Shown: positions 53,870-63,116, numbered from the stretch's first letter. The stretch: DNA of 64,000 nucleotides from Aliikangiella marina (GCF_007004765.1 NZ_VIKR01000005.1:372001-436000), one strand, 5' to 3'. The notes: a model not told the origin generated them from the sequence alone. Translations and numbers: made by a program.

Positions 53870-54244
53870 ATGAAGCTTGATCATCTGGTTATTCTGTTAA
53901 CAGATCTAAAAGCCAATATCGACTTTTATGATGCGCTTCTGCCGTTAATCGGTTTCGAGAAAACCCGCGATAATGTTTTTGTGAATCGAGAAGGCATTTA
54001 TCTTGATTTTAGACAAGCGGATGAACCTAATCATGAATATCGCCGTTATGCCCCTGGTTTAAATCATTTAGGGTTCACTTGCGAGAATAAGGCTGCCTTG
54101 ATACAAGTTAAAGAAAAGCTCACTGAAGCAGGTTTTCATTCGCCAGAGATTCAGGTCTTTCCTGATGGGGAAGCTATCTTCTTTAAGGACAAAGAGGGAA
54201 TGAGAGTTGAGCTCGCCTATTACGTCGACTCAAATGAAAATTGA
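53870..54244 (+). CDS. VOC-family (glyoxalase-like) protein
   Basis: The 124-residue protein is one VOC domain: KLDHLVILLTDLKANIDFYDAL at the start with His4, GLNHLGFTCENKAAL with a second His, and KDKEGMRVELAYYVD with the terminal Glu; these are the usual metal-ligand positions. Activity is unknown. ATG 53870 follows AAGGAAG. It is a monocistronic unit after a region with short AT-rich repeats. Confidence 0.88.
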   Translation: MKLDHLVILLTDLKANIDFYDALLPLIGFEKTRDNVFVNREGIYLDFRQADEPNHEYRRYAPGLNHLGFTCENKAALIQVKEKLTEAGFHSPEIQVFPDGEAIFFKDKEGMRVELAYYVDSNEN

Positions 54245-54445
54245 GTCTTTCATATCGATTCTCCTCCGCAGATCGCAGAGGGGGCAACCTTAAGCATTGA
54301 TGCAATCCGTTGCACTGATATTAGGGAGAGTCAAAAATCACGGGGTTAAAAGTTCGGTCAAAAGCTGAATATAATAGAGCAGACTTGAAATACTGAATTA
54401 TACTGTTAACAAGATAACTCAACTCAAATCAAGAATGGCTTTAAA

Positions 54446-54784
54446 ATGAAGCATGACTTACCTTTGCCTTTAGACAAAAAACTCAATGTACTATTTCGTG
54501 TTGAACCGGGTTGTTTAGGGCCTGACGGGCCAGAACATATTGAAGCTTTTTGTCAGTATGCAGAAAAATCCGTTGAAAATTTAGATGCCGACTTTGTTCA
54601 CTGGGAAATCGTTCCTCGCTTTGATAAAAATTTACCCGAGATGGAATATAAAGTGAATACTCGTCGACTTAATCACGACCAAGCTGAACGATATCTACAA
54701 GTGTTTAAAAAAGAACTCGACGAATTTGAAGCGCATCTCAATGATAAACTTGGTGAGTTGATAGAGGCTTATCTGGAAAGATAA
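54446..54784 (+). CDS. Conserved protein of unknown function
   Basis: I cannot name this 112-residue acidic protein, but its regular sequence (LNVLFRVEPGCLGPDGPEHIEAF, then FVHWEIVPRFDKNLPEMEYKVNTR and a C-terminal helix QVFKKELDEFEAHLNDKLGELIEAYL) looks conserved rather than random. One Cys sits in the RVEPGCLGPDG motif and a second in FCQYAEKS. The start is ATG 54446; the ribosome site is weak. It is alone between the VOC gene and the cold-shock leader. Confidence 0.65.
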   Translation: MKHDLPLPLDKKLNVLFRVEPGCLGPDGPEHIEAFCQYAEKSVENLDADFVHWEIVPRFDKNLPEMEYKVNTRRLNHDQAERYLQVFKKELDEFEAHLNDKLGELIEAYLER

Positions 54785-55272
54785 AAAGTTTTGAGATATT
54801 TGCAGAATAAAATTCTTTATCTTAATTATCGCTAGACCTAAAACTTAACAATTATTGCTAGTGATTCAGTTCACAAAATAAAAATTAGACACTTAACCTG
54901 CCCAAAATATTATGCTTGTTCGCACCATAAAGGTGAATGTAACTTACTGCTGTAAAACAAGTTTTTTGAATATTCATAACTAAAAATTCACCCCTTTTAA
55001 TGGCAATGTCACATTTTTTATGTATACTCGAAACAGTTAGAAGTTATCCTGCTTGACATTAAAAAGGCCTGAGCATTACTCAATAAGTTGCAACGCGAGA
55101 GTCATGTTTTAGCGCTAATTTAAGTCGAGTTGAATTAGTTTTAATCACTTGATGCTTGTCACCAAGGTCACTTCTATCGCAGACGGCGTTGAAGAATCGG
55201 TTTAAGATTTTGAATGCGTCATTACAAACAATAATTGAAGAAACAAAGCAAAGATAGTTAGGAAACAAAGTT
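54785..55272 (+). promoter_or_regulatory. Long AT-rich leader of the cold-shock gene
   Basis: This 488-base gap lacks genes and is AT-rich. Two promoter candidates appear: TATACT at 55023-55028, and TTGACA at 55053-55058 with a weak -10. Either gives a 5' leader of about 170-240 bases, as expected for cspA-type mRNAs whose folded leaders respond to cold. No cold box was verified. Confidence 0.5.
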
Positions 55273-55479
55273 ATGTCTACAATTACAGGCACCGTTAAAT
55301 GGTTCAACGAATCAAAAGGGTATGGTTTTATTTCTCAAGAAAGCGGACCAGATGTATTTGCACATTATAGTGCTATCCAATCTGAGGGATTTAAGACTTT
55401 AAAAGAAGGCCAAAAAGTTGAATTTACGGTTGCTAGTGGTCAAAAAGGCCCTCAAGCGGAAAATATTGTCGCGCTATAA
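55273..55479 (+). CDS. CspA-family cold-shock protein
   Basis: The 68-residue protein is a single cold-shock domain: [21 protein letters not shown] with RNP1 KGYGFI, then DVFAHYSAI (RNP2) and [23 protein letters not shown]. It binds single-stranded RNA/DNA and melts RNA structure. Length and motifs are full. A hairpin with a T-run follows (55499). The paralogue number in the genome cannot be told from this window, so no gene number is assigned. Confidence 0.95.
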   Translation: MSTITGTVKWFNESKGYGFISQESGPDVFAHYSAIQSEGFKTLKEGQKVEFTVASGQKGPQAENIVAL

Positions 55480-55498
55480 TCATCGATCAAACCATAAG

Positions 55499-55524
55499 AA
55501 GCGTTATTAAGTTAGCGCTTTTTT
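55499..55524 (+). terminator. Terminator of the cold-shock gene
   Basis: AAGCG...CGCTT is a 5-base stem with a 12-base loop followed by TTTT, 20 bases after the stop. The stem is short, but the T-run and position fit. Confidence 0.5.
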
Positions 55525-55616
55525 ATTTGCATTACTATTCATTCGTCTCAGTCGATTTTGTTAAAACGACATAAAGCGTTATAGTGTGGTGTTTCCATTT
55601 TTAGGAGGGATCGCCT

Positions 55617-56552
55617 ATGACAAGTCGACGAGATGTGATCAAGTGGCTTACTGTAGCACCATGGGTGGCTGCAGCTCCTCCTGGTTTGTTCGCAAATCAG
55701 GCTCGGTCCTCTGTATCTCTTGCTCCTTCAATATTCCACAAAATACCTTCGACTGGGGAACGGTTGCCTGCAATTGGTATGGGTTCATTTCAAACCTTTA
55801 ATGTTGGTGATGAGCCGGCTGCTAAACAGAGGCTATTGGAGGTACTGAATACCTTTTTTACCATGGGAGGAAAGCTAATAGACTCATCGCCCATGTATGG
55901 TCAATCTGAAGCGGTGATCGGCGAATTAATTGGCCAACTAACACCAGAGCCATCCTTATTTGCCGCGAGCAAAGTGTGGACCAATGGACGACAAGAGGGG
56001 ATTTCTGCGATTGCTGAGACTCAACGAAGAATGCAAGTTAAAAAAATGGATTTAATGCAGGTGCATAATCTGCGCGACTGGCAAGTCCATTTGGACACAT
56101 TGGACGAATATAAGTCGCAAGGAAAGATTCGCTACACTGGAATCACGACCTCTCGTTTGGGGCAATACGACGATTTTGAGCGGGTTATGCAATCCCGTAA
56201 ACTGGATTTTGTGCAATTGAATTATAATATCAAAGTGACCGAAGCCGAAAAGCGATTACTGCCCCTCGCGCAAGACAAGGGCATTGCAGTTTTGGTTAAC
56301 CGTCCCTTCGAAAAAGGGCGTTTATTTAAGGCGGTTAAGAATAAGCCCTTGCCAGATTGGGCTAAAGAGTTTGATTGTCATTCTTGGGGGCAGTATTTCT
56401 TAAAATTTATCATTTCCCATCCGGCAGTGACCTGTGCGATTCCCGCTACTTCCAAGGTCGAACATATGAAAGACAATATGCTGGCTATGTCCGGGCGATT
56501 ACCGGATAGCAGTATGCGTAAAAAAATGCTGCATTACATGGAGAGCGTGTAA
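55617..56552 (+). CDS. Tat-exported aldo/keto reductase
   Basis: The 311-residue protein begins MTSRRDVIKWLTVAPWVAAAPPG, a Tat signal with SRRDVIK. The mature part is an aldo/keto reductase barrel: GMGSFQTFNVG, KLIDSSPMYGQSEAVIGELI with catalytic Asp and Tyr, ASKVW with the catalytic Lys and MQVHNLRDW with the His. NADP-binding IPATSKVEHMKDNM is near the end. Substrate unknown. A strong ribosome site (TAGGAGGGATCGCCT) precedes ATG 55617. It is an AKR that acts outside the cytoplasm, so its cofactor supply is unusual. Confidence 0.88.
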   Translation: MTSRRDVIKWLTVAPWVAAAPPGLFANQARSSVSLAPSIFHKIPSTGERLPAIGMGSFQTFNVGDEPAAKQRLLEVLNTFFTMGGKLIDSSPMYGQSEAVIGELIGQLTPEPSLFAASKVWTNGRQEGISAIAETQRRMQVKKMDLMQVHNLRDWQVHLDTLDEYKSQGKIRYTGITTSRLGQYDDFERVMQSRKLDFVQLNYNIKVTEAEKRLLPLAQDKGIAVLVNRPFEKGRLFKAVKNKPLPDWAKEFDCHSWGQYFLKFIISHPAVTCAIPATSKVEHMKDNMLAMSGRLPDSSMRKKMLHYMESV

Positions 56553-56611
56553 CTTGATTTAACCGAGTATGACAACTTGGAAGAACAAAAAATGATTCAA
56601 GGAGAAAAATT

Positions 56612-57211
56612 GTGGCTTATCAACTCGTTTTTCCAGAGTTAGCAGAAGCACTGCGTTTAGCGCTTAAGGAAGATGGTTTTTATAAGGCAATGGAAGATTC
56701 GGTGAGTGGAGAGCAAGCTGACAAGCATCAAGCCATGCTCGCGTATATGGACTATTCCATCGTTGAAGCTAAAGAGTTTGGTCGTTGCTTTATTCCTGAG
56801 CAACACTATGGCGTTTCGATTTGGTCTTTTCCTTTGGACAAAGAAAAAGAATCTTTAAAAACGGAACAAAAACGCCAATTCATTTCAAAACAAATGGGCG
56901 CATCAAGTCTCAACGCCTATCAATCAATGTGTGATTACATGGCAGCACAGTCTCGCTCGGTTATAGCCGATGATTCCTGGTATTTATCGATAATCGGCAT
57001 TCTCCCTGACTTTCAAGGTCAAGGCTTAGGGCCGGGCTTACTTGAAGGTACCTTAAGTGAATTAGATCAAACGGGAACTGGTTGTTATCTGGAGACTTTT
57101 ACGCCGCGTAATATGACATTCTACCAACGCCTGGGATTTGAAGTCGTGGCGGAATTTGACGAGCCGTTTTCTCATTCTAAATATTGGATAATGCAGCGGC
57201 TGCCCAAATAA
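56612..57211 (+). CDS. GNAT-family N-acetyltransferase
   Basis: The 199-residue protein has the GNAT core in its C-terminal half: WYLSIIGILPDFQGQGLGPGLLEG (V-x-P-x-x-Q-G-x-G-x-G acetyl-CoA loop, here ILPDFQGQGLG), then ETFTPRNMTFYQRLGFEVV, the usual N-x-x-x-Y-x-x-x-G-F element. The N-terminal half is long and helical. GTG 56612 follows AAGGAG by eight bases. The substrate is unknown. It follows the AKR gene by 59 bases and may be in the same operon. Confidence 0.88.
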   Translation: MAYQLVFPELAEALRLALKEDGFYKAMEDSVSGEQADKHQAMLAYMDYSIVEAKEFGRCFIPEQHYGVSIWSFPLDKEKESLKTEQKRQFISKQMGASSLNAYQSMCDYMAAQSRSVIADDSWYLSIIGILPDFQGQGLGPGLLEGTLSELDQTGTGCYLETFTPRNMTFYQRLGFEVVAEFDEPFSHSKYWIMQRLPK

Positions 57212-57446
57212 AAAATGGCGGTGCTTGCATTACAATCCTCTGACCAGTGAATAGGATGATGAATCTTAATAATTAATTCAGTGGCAAGCGATATTTTTCC
57301 GCTATAATGGCGCGTTTTTATTTTCAAGAAGTGTTGAAAACATGTTACACAGATTCTGATTGATAGTTAGTCATGAGAGTCGTTTTGATAGCTTTCGCAG
57401 GAAGTTAAGGTAATTATGTTTTTCGTGTAAGTGTAAAGAGTATTTT

Positions 57447-58550
57447 ATGTTTGATGATATTCGCCCGTATCGTGACTCAGAAGTCGTATCGGTGATTAAT
57501 AAATTAGTTGCAGAAAAAGAGCTACAAAATTCCGTGGCAATTTATACACTGCCATACATTTATAAATTTTTTCCGTCTTTAGCGAGACTAATCGTAAAAG
57601 TCTCACTAAAAATGCGTGTCAAGCAAGTAAGAAGTGTATCTGATGTGCAGAATGAAATGGCGAAATATTTGTTTCGTCTGATTAAAAAAAGCACGGACGG
57701 CTTTTCTTATTCTGGACTTGATAAACTTGATATGAATCAACCGACTTTATTTGTCAGTAATCATCGAGATATTGTTCTTGACCCCGCATTAGTAAACATG
57801 GCGCTTTTTGAATCCGGTGCCAACACGGTAGAAATTGCGATTGGTGATAATTTACTTACCAAAGAATGGATCTCTGATTTAATGCGCCTTAACAAAAGCT
57901 TTATTGTAAAGCGAAATGAAAAAACCAAGCGAGCGATGTTAACGGCATCAAAAACGCTATCGGCTTATATTCATCACGCACTCACGGATAATGGACAACA
58001 TATTTGGATTGCGCAGCGTGAAGGAAGAGCTAAAGACGGTTTGGATAAAACTAATGCCGCATTAATTTCGATGTTGCTGCTCAACAAACCTAAAGAGCTG
58101 TCGATTAGTGACTATCTTAAACAGTTGAATATTGTACCTGTTTCAATCTCTTATGAGCTTGATCCGTGTGACAGAGATAAAGCGATAGAATTAGCAACAA
58201 TTGAACAAACCGGCAGTTATCAAAAAAGTGAGCACGAAGATATTCAAAGTATTACACGCGGGCTAGTTGGCCAAAAAGGCAAAGTTCACATTGCTTTTGG
58301 TGAGATTATTGACGGGGATTTTCAGGATAGTAAATCGATTGCTGCCGCTATCGATAAGCAGATTATCAATAATTACCGCTTATTTGATAGCAATAATGCA
58401 GCTTATGAGTTGCTTAAGGACAATTCATCAGTACCTGATGAATCTCATCTAGAATCACGAATGGTGAACTTGGACGCCAATCAACGCCGCTGGTTGTTGA
58501 CAATGTATGCTAATCCGGTGGCCGCTAAAAAAGGTTTGCAGTTGAATTAA
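57447..58550 (+). CDS. Acyltransferase of the glycerol-3-phosphate/lysophospholipid (LPLAT) type
   Basis: The 367-residue protein has the LPLAT signature SNHRDIVLDPALVNMAL (catalytic His-Asp), then the glycerol-phosphate pocket LNKSFIVKRNEKTKR and the acceptor motif IWIAQREGRAKDG (E-G-R/T form). The last third is a helical extension without known motif. It likely transfers an acyl chain to a phospholipid precursor at the inner membrane; substrate specificity is not certain. Upstream a TATAAT box (57303-57308) lies about 140 bases before the start. It ends in a hairpin with T-run. Confidence 0.85.
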   Translation: MFDDIRPYRDSEVVSVINKLVAEKELQNSVAIYTLPYIYKFFPSLARLIVKVSLKMRVKQVRSVSDVQNEMAKYLFRLIKKSTDGFSYSGLDKLDMNQPTLFVSNHRDIVLDPALVNMALFESGANTVEIAIGDNLLTKEWISDLMRLNKSFIVKRNEKTKRAMLTASKTLSAYIHHALTDNGQHIWIAQREGRAKDGLDKTNAALISMLLLNKPKELSISDYLKQLNIVPVSISYELDPCDRDKAIELATIEQTGSYQKSEHEDIQSITRGLVGQKGKVHIAFGEIIDGDFQDSKSIAAAIDKQIINNYRLFDSNNAAYELLKDNSSVPDESHLESRMVNLDANQRRWLLTMYANPVAAKKGLQLN

Positions 58551-58571
58551 ACGCTGCTGAAATTGGCTTAA

Positions 58572-58597
58572 GGGGACTGACGTTTTAGTCCTCTTTT
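58572..58597 (+). terminator. Terminator of the acyltransferase gene
   Basis: GGGGACT...AGTCCTC is a 7-base stem with one G-T pair and is followed by TTTT, 22 bases after the stop. It overlaps the 3' end of the convergent lipoprotein gene by 13 bases. Confidence 0.6.
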
Positions 58598-59433
58598 CTG
58601 TCAGCGATATTGGCTTTTTCTGCAGCATGTGCCTCGGACCTCTGAGGCGAATCTGCCGTTATTTGCTCTGAATAAGGGCTCGATGGCTCTGGATTGGTTG
58701 GGCCCGCGTCCGAGGGACCTATTCTTCCGAAACCGGGCAACTCAATAGCCAGATCTAACAGATCCAGCTCGAAATTGAGCCCTAATAAATTAAACTCGAG
58801 CCCTTCTTCTGTACCCACAGCGATTCCCAATAACCCCCATAAAGAAGCTTGTACTCCGCTACCACTTGCAGAAAAACCGACAGACTCGCTGATTTCTCGA
58901 TAATCTTTACCGATGGCAGTAGAGGGAAGATCGAGTCCCATATCTGGAACTTGGCGGCCAATGTAGGCAGTAAAGGTATTGCTGTTTGGTCCAGGCCAAG
59001 CGTGATAATTATTTTTATGCGGGTAATTAGCAACCGCCTGTTTGATTTGCGGAATTAAACGCTGTGCTTCTTTGCCTCTAATATCAAGAATAAGTTCAGG
59101 TTGATGCCCCCACCAATCTCTATCGGGATTGCCCCTTCGCTCAACTAATGCGGTTCCAGTTCGCCGTAACCGCCAACCGATTATTTCATAAGAAGTGTAT
59201 TCAGCCTCTCCATCGGCTTTCATACTAATCCAAGTGTGAACCGCCAAAACTTTTTTAGTGCCTTTCGTTCGCGCTCCATAAACTTGGACTACTGCGTCGC
59301 TATAGGTTTGAGTATCGGGTGCGAGTGTTCCCGCTGTTTTGGTATGAGTTGATGCGCAGCTTGATAAAAGTACACTGCAAATGGCGCCAAACAGATAAAG
59401 GCTGACTAATTTAAAACTTCTTTTTAAAATCAT
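58585..59433 (-). CDS. DUF3750-family lipoprotein
   Basis: The 282-residue protein has a lipoprotein signal (LYLFGAICSVLLSSCAST, lipobox LSSC) and a DUF3750 domain (PF12570): VLAVHTWISMKADGEAEYTSYE, GNPDRDWWGHQPELILDIRG, YPHKNNYHAWPGPNSNTFTAYI and VPDMGLDLPSTAIGKDY. The C-terminus is an extra Pro/Ser-rich tail. Function unknown; the pattern H-x-W and W-P-G-P-N-S-N-T-F suggests an enzyme-like catalytic domain. ATG 59433 was chosen over TTG 59457. Confidence 0.85.
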   Translation of the reverse strand: MILKRSFKLVSLYLFGAICSVLLSSCASTHTKTAGTLAPDTQTYSDAVVQVYGARTKGTKKVLAVHTWISMKADGEAEYTSYEIIGWRLRRTGTALVERRGNPDRDWWGHQPELILDIRGKEAQRLIPQIKQAVANYPHKNNYHAWPGPNSNTFTAYIGRQVPDMGLDLPSTAIGKDYREISESVGFSASGSGVQASLWGLLGIAVGTEEGLEFNLLGLNFELDLLDLAIELPGFGRIGPSDAGPTNPEPSSPYSEQITADSPQRSEAHAAEKANIADRKED

Positions 59434-59580
59434 AGTAATTCGGTTTTTCACTATCAATTACCGCAAGGTTAATGTGCGGATCTATCTCATTCTACGTTGA
59501 ATAGTGTCGTTTAGTTTAAACAATTAAATCTCACTGACAATGTCTAATGCGCTAGTGCGAAAGATTTTAACGTCGATAAA

Positions 59581-59895
59581 CTAATTTGATTGATTGCGAT
59601 TTAGTGTAGCAACTTTGGCAAGTTTTGAATTGACTCGCTGGAGAATAAACAGGAGAAAGAGAAATAATAACGGTTGGATAACGAAACCATAGAATAGAGA
59701 AGGTTGCAAAAACACACTAATAATTAAGCATAAAACCATCCCAATAAAACACATTAAGCGGAGTCCCTGCAAAAATTGGAGATTGTTTAATACCTTGTTT
59801 GATATCCAGTTTCTAAAGTACTCGCTAGTCGATTTAGATCGATTGTTGGGTTGATAACTTGAAGCATTCATATTGACATTGATTTTGAAAAACAT
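59581..59895 (-). CDS. Small membrane protein of unknown function
   Basis: The 104-residue protein has two predicted membrane helices (about residues 47-65 and 70-87) separated by a short loop, a polar Ser/Asn-rich N-terminus and a basic C-terminus. I recognise no motif. ATG 59895 is preferred to ATG 59871 because a GAGACGATT ribosome site lies upstream. It stands between the lipoprotein gene and a 347-base gap. Confidence 0.5.
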   Translation of the reverse strand: MFFKINVNMNASSYQPNNRSKSTSEYFRNWISNKVLNNLQFLQGLRLMCFIGMVLCLIISVFLQPSLFYGFVIQPLLFLFLLFILQRVNSKLAKVATLNRNQSN

Positions 59896-60242
59896 TCAAT
59901 AATCGTCTCGTTGAGTTAATATTGACGCAAACAATGTGACTGATATTGCGTTCGATGACAAACGATAAGAATGCATGTGATAGTTGAAAAAAGTTCACTT
60001 ATCGTCTTTTAAGTTCTTAATACTGGGATGTTACCGATTAGAAACCTTTATGCAAAACTTGAAAGTTAGCGAACAAGACGATTTCCTAATTTGTTTCTTA
60101 TTGCAGGGAAGAACGGGACGAGTGTGTCGCACATGACAATAACGATTTTCGATTGATATTGCATAAAAAGTGAGACTGAAGCAGAGAAAAGAGCCAAGTA
60201 AATATCACTAGGCTCTTATTTTTAATCACTTAATCGAAAAAA
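59896..60242. other. 347-base gap with a terminator
   Basis: The gap contains the terminator of the epimerase-like gene (60189-60217). The rest is AT-rich; I see no coding frame, and no promoter was confirmed for the small membrane gene. Confidence 0.6.
60189..60217 (-). terminator. Terminator after the epimerase-like gene
   Basis: Read leftward, AAGAGCC and GGCTCTT form a 7-base stem around a 15-base loop, followed by TTCTCTG. It lies about 26 bases after the stop. Confidence 0.6.
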
Positions 60243-61409
60243 TTAAGCCGGTGAGTTTTGTTTTGATTTCCATTCACCGAGGACCTTCGCTTCTTTTTCT
60301 GCTTTTATTCCCCACTTAAGGTTAGCTTGTCGCTCCTCGGGTAAGGTGGTAAACCAGTCGTAACAGTCTTTAATGACAACCTCCATCGGACGCTCTTTTA
60401 AACCATTCGCATAAGCTTTAGCTGAACTCATCATACCGCTACCGCCGTATTCTCCCTCGGCAGGAATCCAAACTGGCATCTCTTGCCAAGGCGCAACCTC
60501 TTGCTCTTGGAGGAACGCTTTGTCTGCCCATACTAAATTAGCTGCTGGATTAATAACCTTAACGCAAGTATCCAGTAATTGCTTCATGGTAATATCACTA
60601 CCGTTTGTTTGCGCATTAAAAATGCCGTTAATATTTTGTTCAACGCAGTAAACCATCCACTCTGCTAAATCGCGAACATCAATATATTGAATAAAGTCGC
60701 TGCCGTCGCCTGGGGCTAAGACGTCACCGCCTTTTTTGATGCGCACGGGCCAGTAAGTAAAGCGGTCTGTTTTGTCTCTGGGGCCAACGATAAGTCCTGG
60801 GCGAATCGTACAGACTTTACCGGGCATCTGTTTTTCGGCTGCCTGTTCACAAAGTGCTTTCAGCGGGCCATAGGTCTGACCATTGACTTCTTCTACCGTT
60901 GGATCTTCTATAGTCCCGACAGGCGTTGATTCGTCCATTCCAGGCTTTGACCAATCAGCGTAAACCGAGATCGTCGAAACTAATAAGTACTGACTGATAT
61001 TTTCTTTTAACACTTCCATTGCCATATTAACTGACCTTGGGTAATAGGCGGAGGTATCGATAACAACATCCCATTTTCGGTTGGCTAATTTTTGAATGTC
61101 AGCGGTATTTCGATCACCTTTTATTTTTTCTAGCTCACTAAACATCTCAGGATTCGTTTTTCCACGATTAAACAAAGTCACTTCATGGCCTTGAGCGATA
61201 GCAGCGTTGACAGTATGTGGGCCAAGAAATCCTGTGCCCCCTAAAAACAAAATTTTGAGTTTTTTGGCGGGTTGGTTATTACTCGTTTCTTGCTCAGTTT
61301 TCCGGTCACTCTCTTTGCTACTTTCTTGCATACACGCGGTTAATGAGAGCGTTGATAGGGCAACGCCGGTCAAACTCGCATTTTTAATAAAATCTCGCCG
61401 TTTTGTCAT
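60243..61409 (-). CDS. Tat-exported NAD-dependent epimerase/dehydratase-like protein
   Basis: The 388-residue protein begins MTKRRDFIKNASLTGVALSTLSLTAC, a Tat signal with RRDFIK and a lipobox-like LTAC, so an exported lipoprotein is possible. The domain is an extended SDR/NmrA-type fold: ILFLGGTGFLGPHTVNAAI, HEVTLFNRGKTNPEMF, VVIDTSAYYPRSVNM and the catalytic Y-G-P-L-K (YGPLKALCEQ). The family includes plant chloroplast stem-loop-binding and reductase-type proteins; the substrate is unknown. ATG 61409 follows AGGAG by seven bases. Confidence 0.85.
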   Translation of the reverse strand: MTKRRDFIKNASLTGVALSTLSLTACMQESSKESDRKTEQETSNNQPAKKLKILFLGGTGFLGPHTVNAAIAQGHEVTLFNRGKTNPEMFSELEKIKGDRNTADIQKLANRKWDVVIDTSAYYPRSVNMAMEVLKENISQYLLVSTISVYADWSKPGMDESTPVGTIEDPTVEEVNGQTYGPLKALCEQAAEKQMPGKVCTIRPGLIVGPRDKTDRFTYWPVRIKKGGDVLAPGDGSDFIQYIDVRDLAEWMVYCVEQNINGIFNAQTNGSDITMKQLLDTCVKVINPAANLVWADKAFLQEQEVAPWQEMPVWIPAEGEYGGSGMMSSAKAYANGLKERPMEVVIKDCYDWFTTLPEERQANLKWGIKAEKEAKVLGEWKSKQNSPA

Positions 61410-61488
61410 TGTGATCTCCTGTTCCCGATTTTTGTTTTTCGGTTTTCTTTACCGATTTTATTAGTTATTTTATAACTTATTTTATTAC

Positions 61489-62808
61489 TCAACCTATTTG
61501 GCTTTCACCTTTAAGGGGAGTCTGCTGATCTTGTTGAGCGGCTTTCTTTCCGAGGTAAATGCCCACTGATGCCCAGACTCCAGCAATTCCAGCCCCGACA
61601 AGGGCGACACCTGCCATTCCCAGTCCAATTACCGTAGTCAGTAATGTAAAAGCCCAGCTCCAAAAAACATCCCCACCTCGGTAAACCACGACGTCAATAA
61701 CTTGCTTGGCTTTAAAGCGAGTTTCTTGATCAACATAAGTGAAAAGCATTTCTCTTGCTGGTTTGGTAATCGCATAGTTACCGCCGCGGCGGAAAATTTG
61801 TAAGCCGACGACAATTGAAAGTAGTGGCAACATAGCCACCGATAATAATCCGCCGAGCACGATAATCGGTAAAAATGCCAATGTCAGTCCCAATCCGAAT
61901 TTAGTCGCCAACCGCGATGTAACAAATAAACCTGCAATGATGGTTAGACTATTTGTGGCTAGATCCATAAAAGCCCAAATTTCTGTTCGTTGTTCCCGAG
62001 TAAAGTCTGCCATCAAATTTTTCAATTCAAAGTAAATGAACGAACCAATACCTGTGTACAAAAATAAGAATATCCCTATTCCGAGCAGAAATGGGTTAGT
62101 AAGAAATAATTTAAAACCTGCTAGTGGGTTACCCCCTAAAGCATTGAGTTCGTTGCGAGGAGGTGACGTGAAACTGTCTTGTTCCGGTGTGAAATCTAAA
62201 CGCCGTAAATAGATAACGACAGGTAGTGTAAAAAGCAAAACGACCGCTGCGAGCAGCATTAAATTGTAGGTACCTAAGTCAGAGAATAATAACGGTATTG
62301 ATGGGCCAATCATTGCGCCCACGCTGGCCCCTGTAGTAATGACGCCGAATAATCTTTTGGATTGTTCACGACTGTATATATCAGCCATAAAGCTCCAAAA
62401 CACAGAGAGAGGAAATAAACTAAAAACGCTTACCCAGACGTAAAAGCCTTTGTCGATATAGGTCGTATTATCAATAACTGTGGTAACTAAATAAAATAGG
62501 ATAAAAGTTGAAGCGAAAAAACCATAAACACTGGGTACTAACTTTTTAATTGAAATTTTTGAAGCGGCGAGACCGTAGAAGGCGACAATAGCGAAGCTAA
62601 AGAAAAAATTGATCGTCCAAAGGGTACTAACTTCCGCATCACTCCAATCACTGGCCATTGCATCTCTAACTGGGCGAAGGATGTAATAAGCCGCCATTAA
62701 GATCATCACGAGTAAGAAAGAAATGACAGTGGCTTTGATTTCGTGAGGCTCTATTTTGGAGAGCGCTTTAATCATTTTGGTGAAAGGGTTGGCGCTAGTG
62801 GCGTTCAC
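61489..62808 (-). CDS. NTP/NDP exchange-type MFS transporter
   Basis: The 439-residue protein has about eleven or twelve membrane helices. It resembles the NTP/NDP translocase (TlcC-like) branch of MFS proteins: MAAYYILRPVRDAMASDWSD near the first helices, WSFMADIYSREQSKRLFGVI, ANAGxxxP-equivalent GASVGAMIGPSIPLLF, and YAITKPAREMLFTYVDQETRFKAK toward the end. Family members exist in obligate intracellular bacteria but also in free-living marine ones, where their substrate is unknown. The GTG start at 62808 follows AAGG by about nine bases. It is probably not co-transcribed with the epimerase-like gene (79 bases away). Confidence 0.75.
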   Translation of the reverse strand: MNATSANPFTKMIKALSKIEPHEIKATVISFLLVMILMAAYYILRPVRDAMASDWSDAEVSTLWTINFFFSFAIVAFYGLAASKISIKKLVPSVYGFFASTFILFYLVTTVIDNTTYIDKGFYVWVSVFSLFPLSVFWSFMADIYSREQSKRLFGVITTGASVGAMIGPSIPLLFSDLGTYNLMLLAAVVLLFTLPVVIYLRRLDFTPEQDSFTSPPRNELNALGGNPLAGFKLFLTNPFLLGIGIFLFLYTGIGSFIYFELKNLMADFTREQRTEIWAFMDLATNSLTIIAGLFVTSRLATKFGLGLTLAFLPIIVLGGLLSVAMLPLLSIVVGLQIFRRGGNYAITKPAREMLFTYVDQETRFKAKQVIDVVVYRGGDVFWSWAFTLLTTVIGLGMAGVALVGAGIAGVWASVGIYLGKKAAQQDQQTPLKGESQIG

Positions 62809-62988
62809 TTTGTTATACCTTTTTTAATTGCGACGCAAAAATTTATTTCCCTGATGTTATCAGGGGTATTTCGACGAGGTTAGCAACTGTCTACTAATTG
62901 CTCAAGCGAGCTGATGTAAGACTATGTTTCGATTGTGGTCGAGTAAGCAAGAATAGTTGTTAACTGGGAACAAACTTGCGCTAAGAAT

Positions 62989-63024
62989 AGAGCTGAAGGT
63001 AGAGCTAAAGGTTGAGCTGAGAGT
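62989..63024. repeat. Three imperfect 12-base tandem repeats
   Basis: AGAGCTGAAGGT, AGAGCTAAAGGT and TGAGCTGAGAGT follow each other with no gap; copies two and three differ from the first at one and at three or four positions. Confidence 0.75.
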
Positions 63025-63084
63025 CGAGTTTTTCGTTGATTAAGAATTATGAACCGCAGGCGATTGGGCTCACAATAAAAGACG

Positions 63085-63105
63085 AGGGCGCTTAAACAGC
63101 GCCCT
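63085..63105 (-). terminator. Terminator of the fumarylacetoacetase gene
   Basis: Read leftward, AGGGCGC-TGTTTAA-GCGCCCT is a perfect 7-base GC-rich stem followed by CGTCTTTTATTG. It lies 12 bases after the stop codon. Confidence 0.75.
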
Positions 63106-63116
63106 TTATAACTTAT

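Larger units (their letters stand above)
62809..63116. other. 308-base gap with repeats and a terminator
   Basis: It contains three imperfect 12-base tandem repeats (62989-63024) and the terminator of the fumarylacetoacetase gene (63085-63105). No coding frame is credited. Confidence 0.6.

Noticed and set aside
57282-57297. Possible second sigma-54 promoter (TGGCAAG...) before the acyltransferase gene
   Set aside because: The -12 GC is absent at the required distance; a TATAAT box just downstream is a better candidate.
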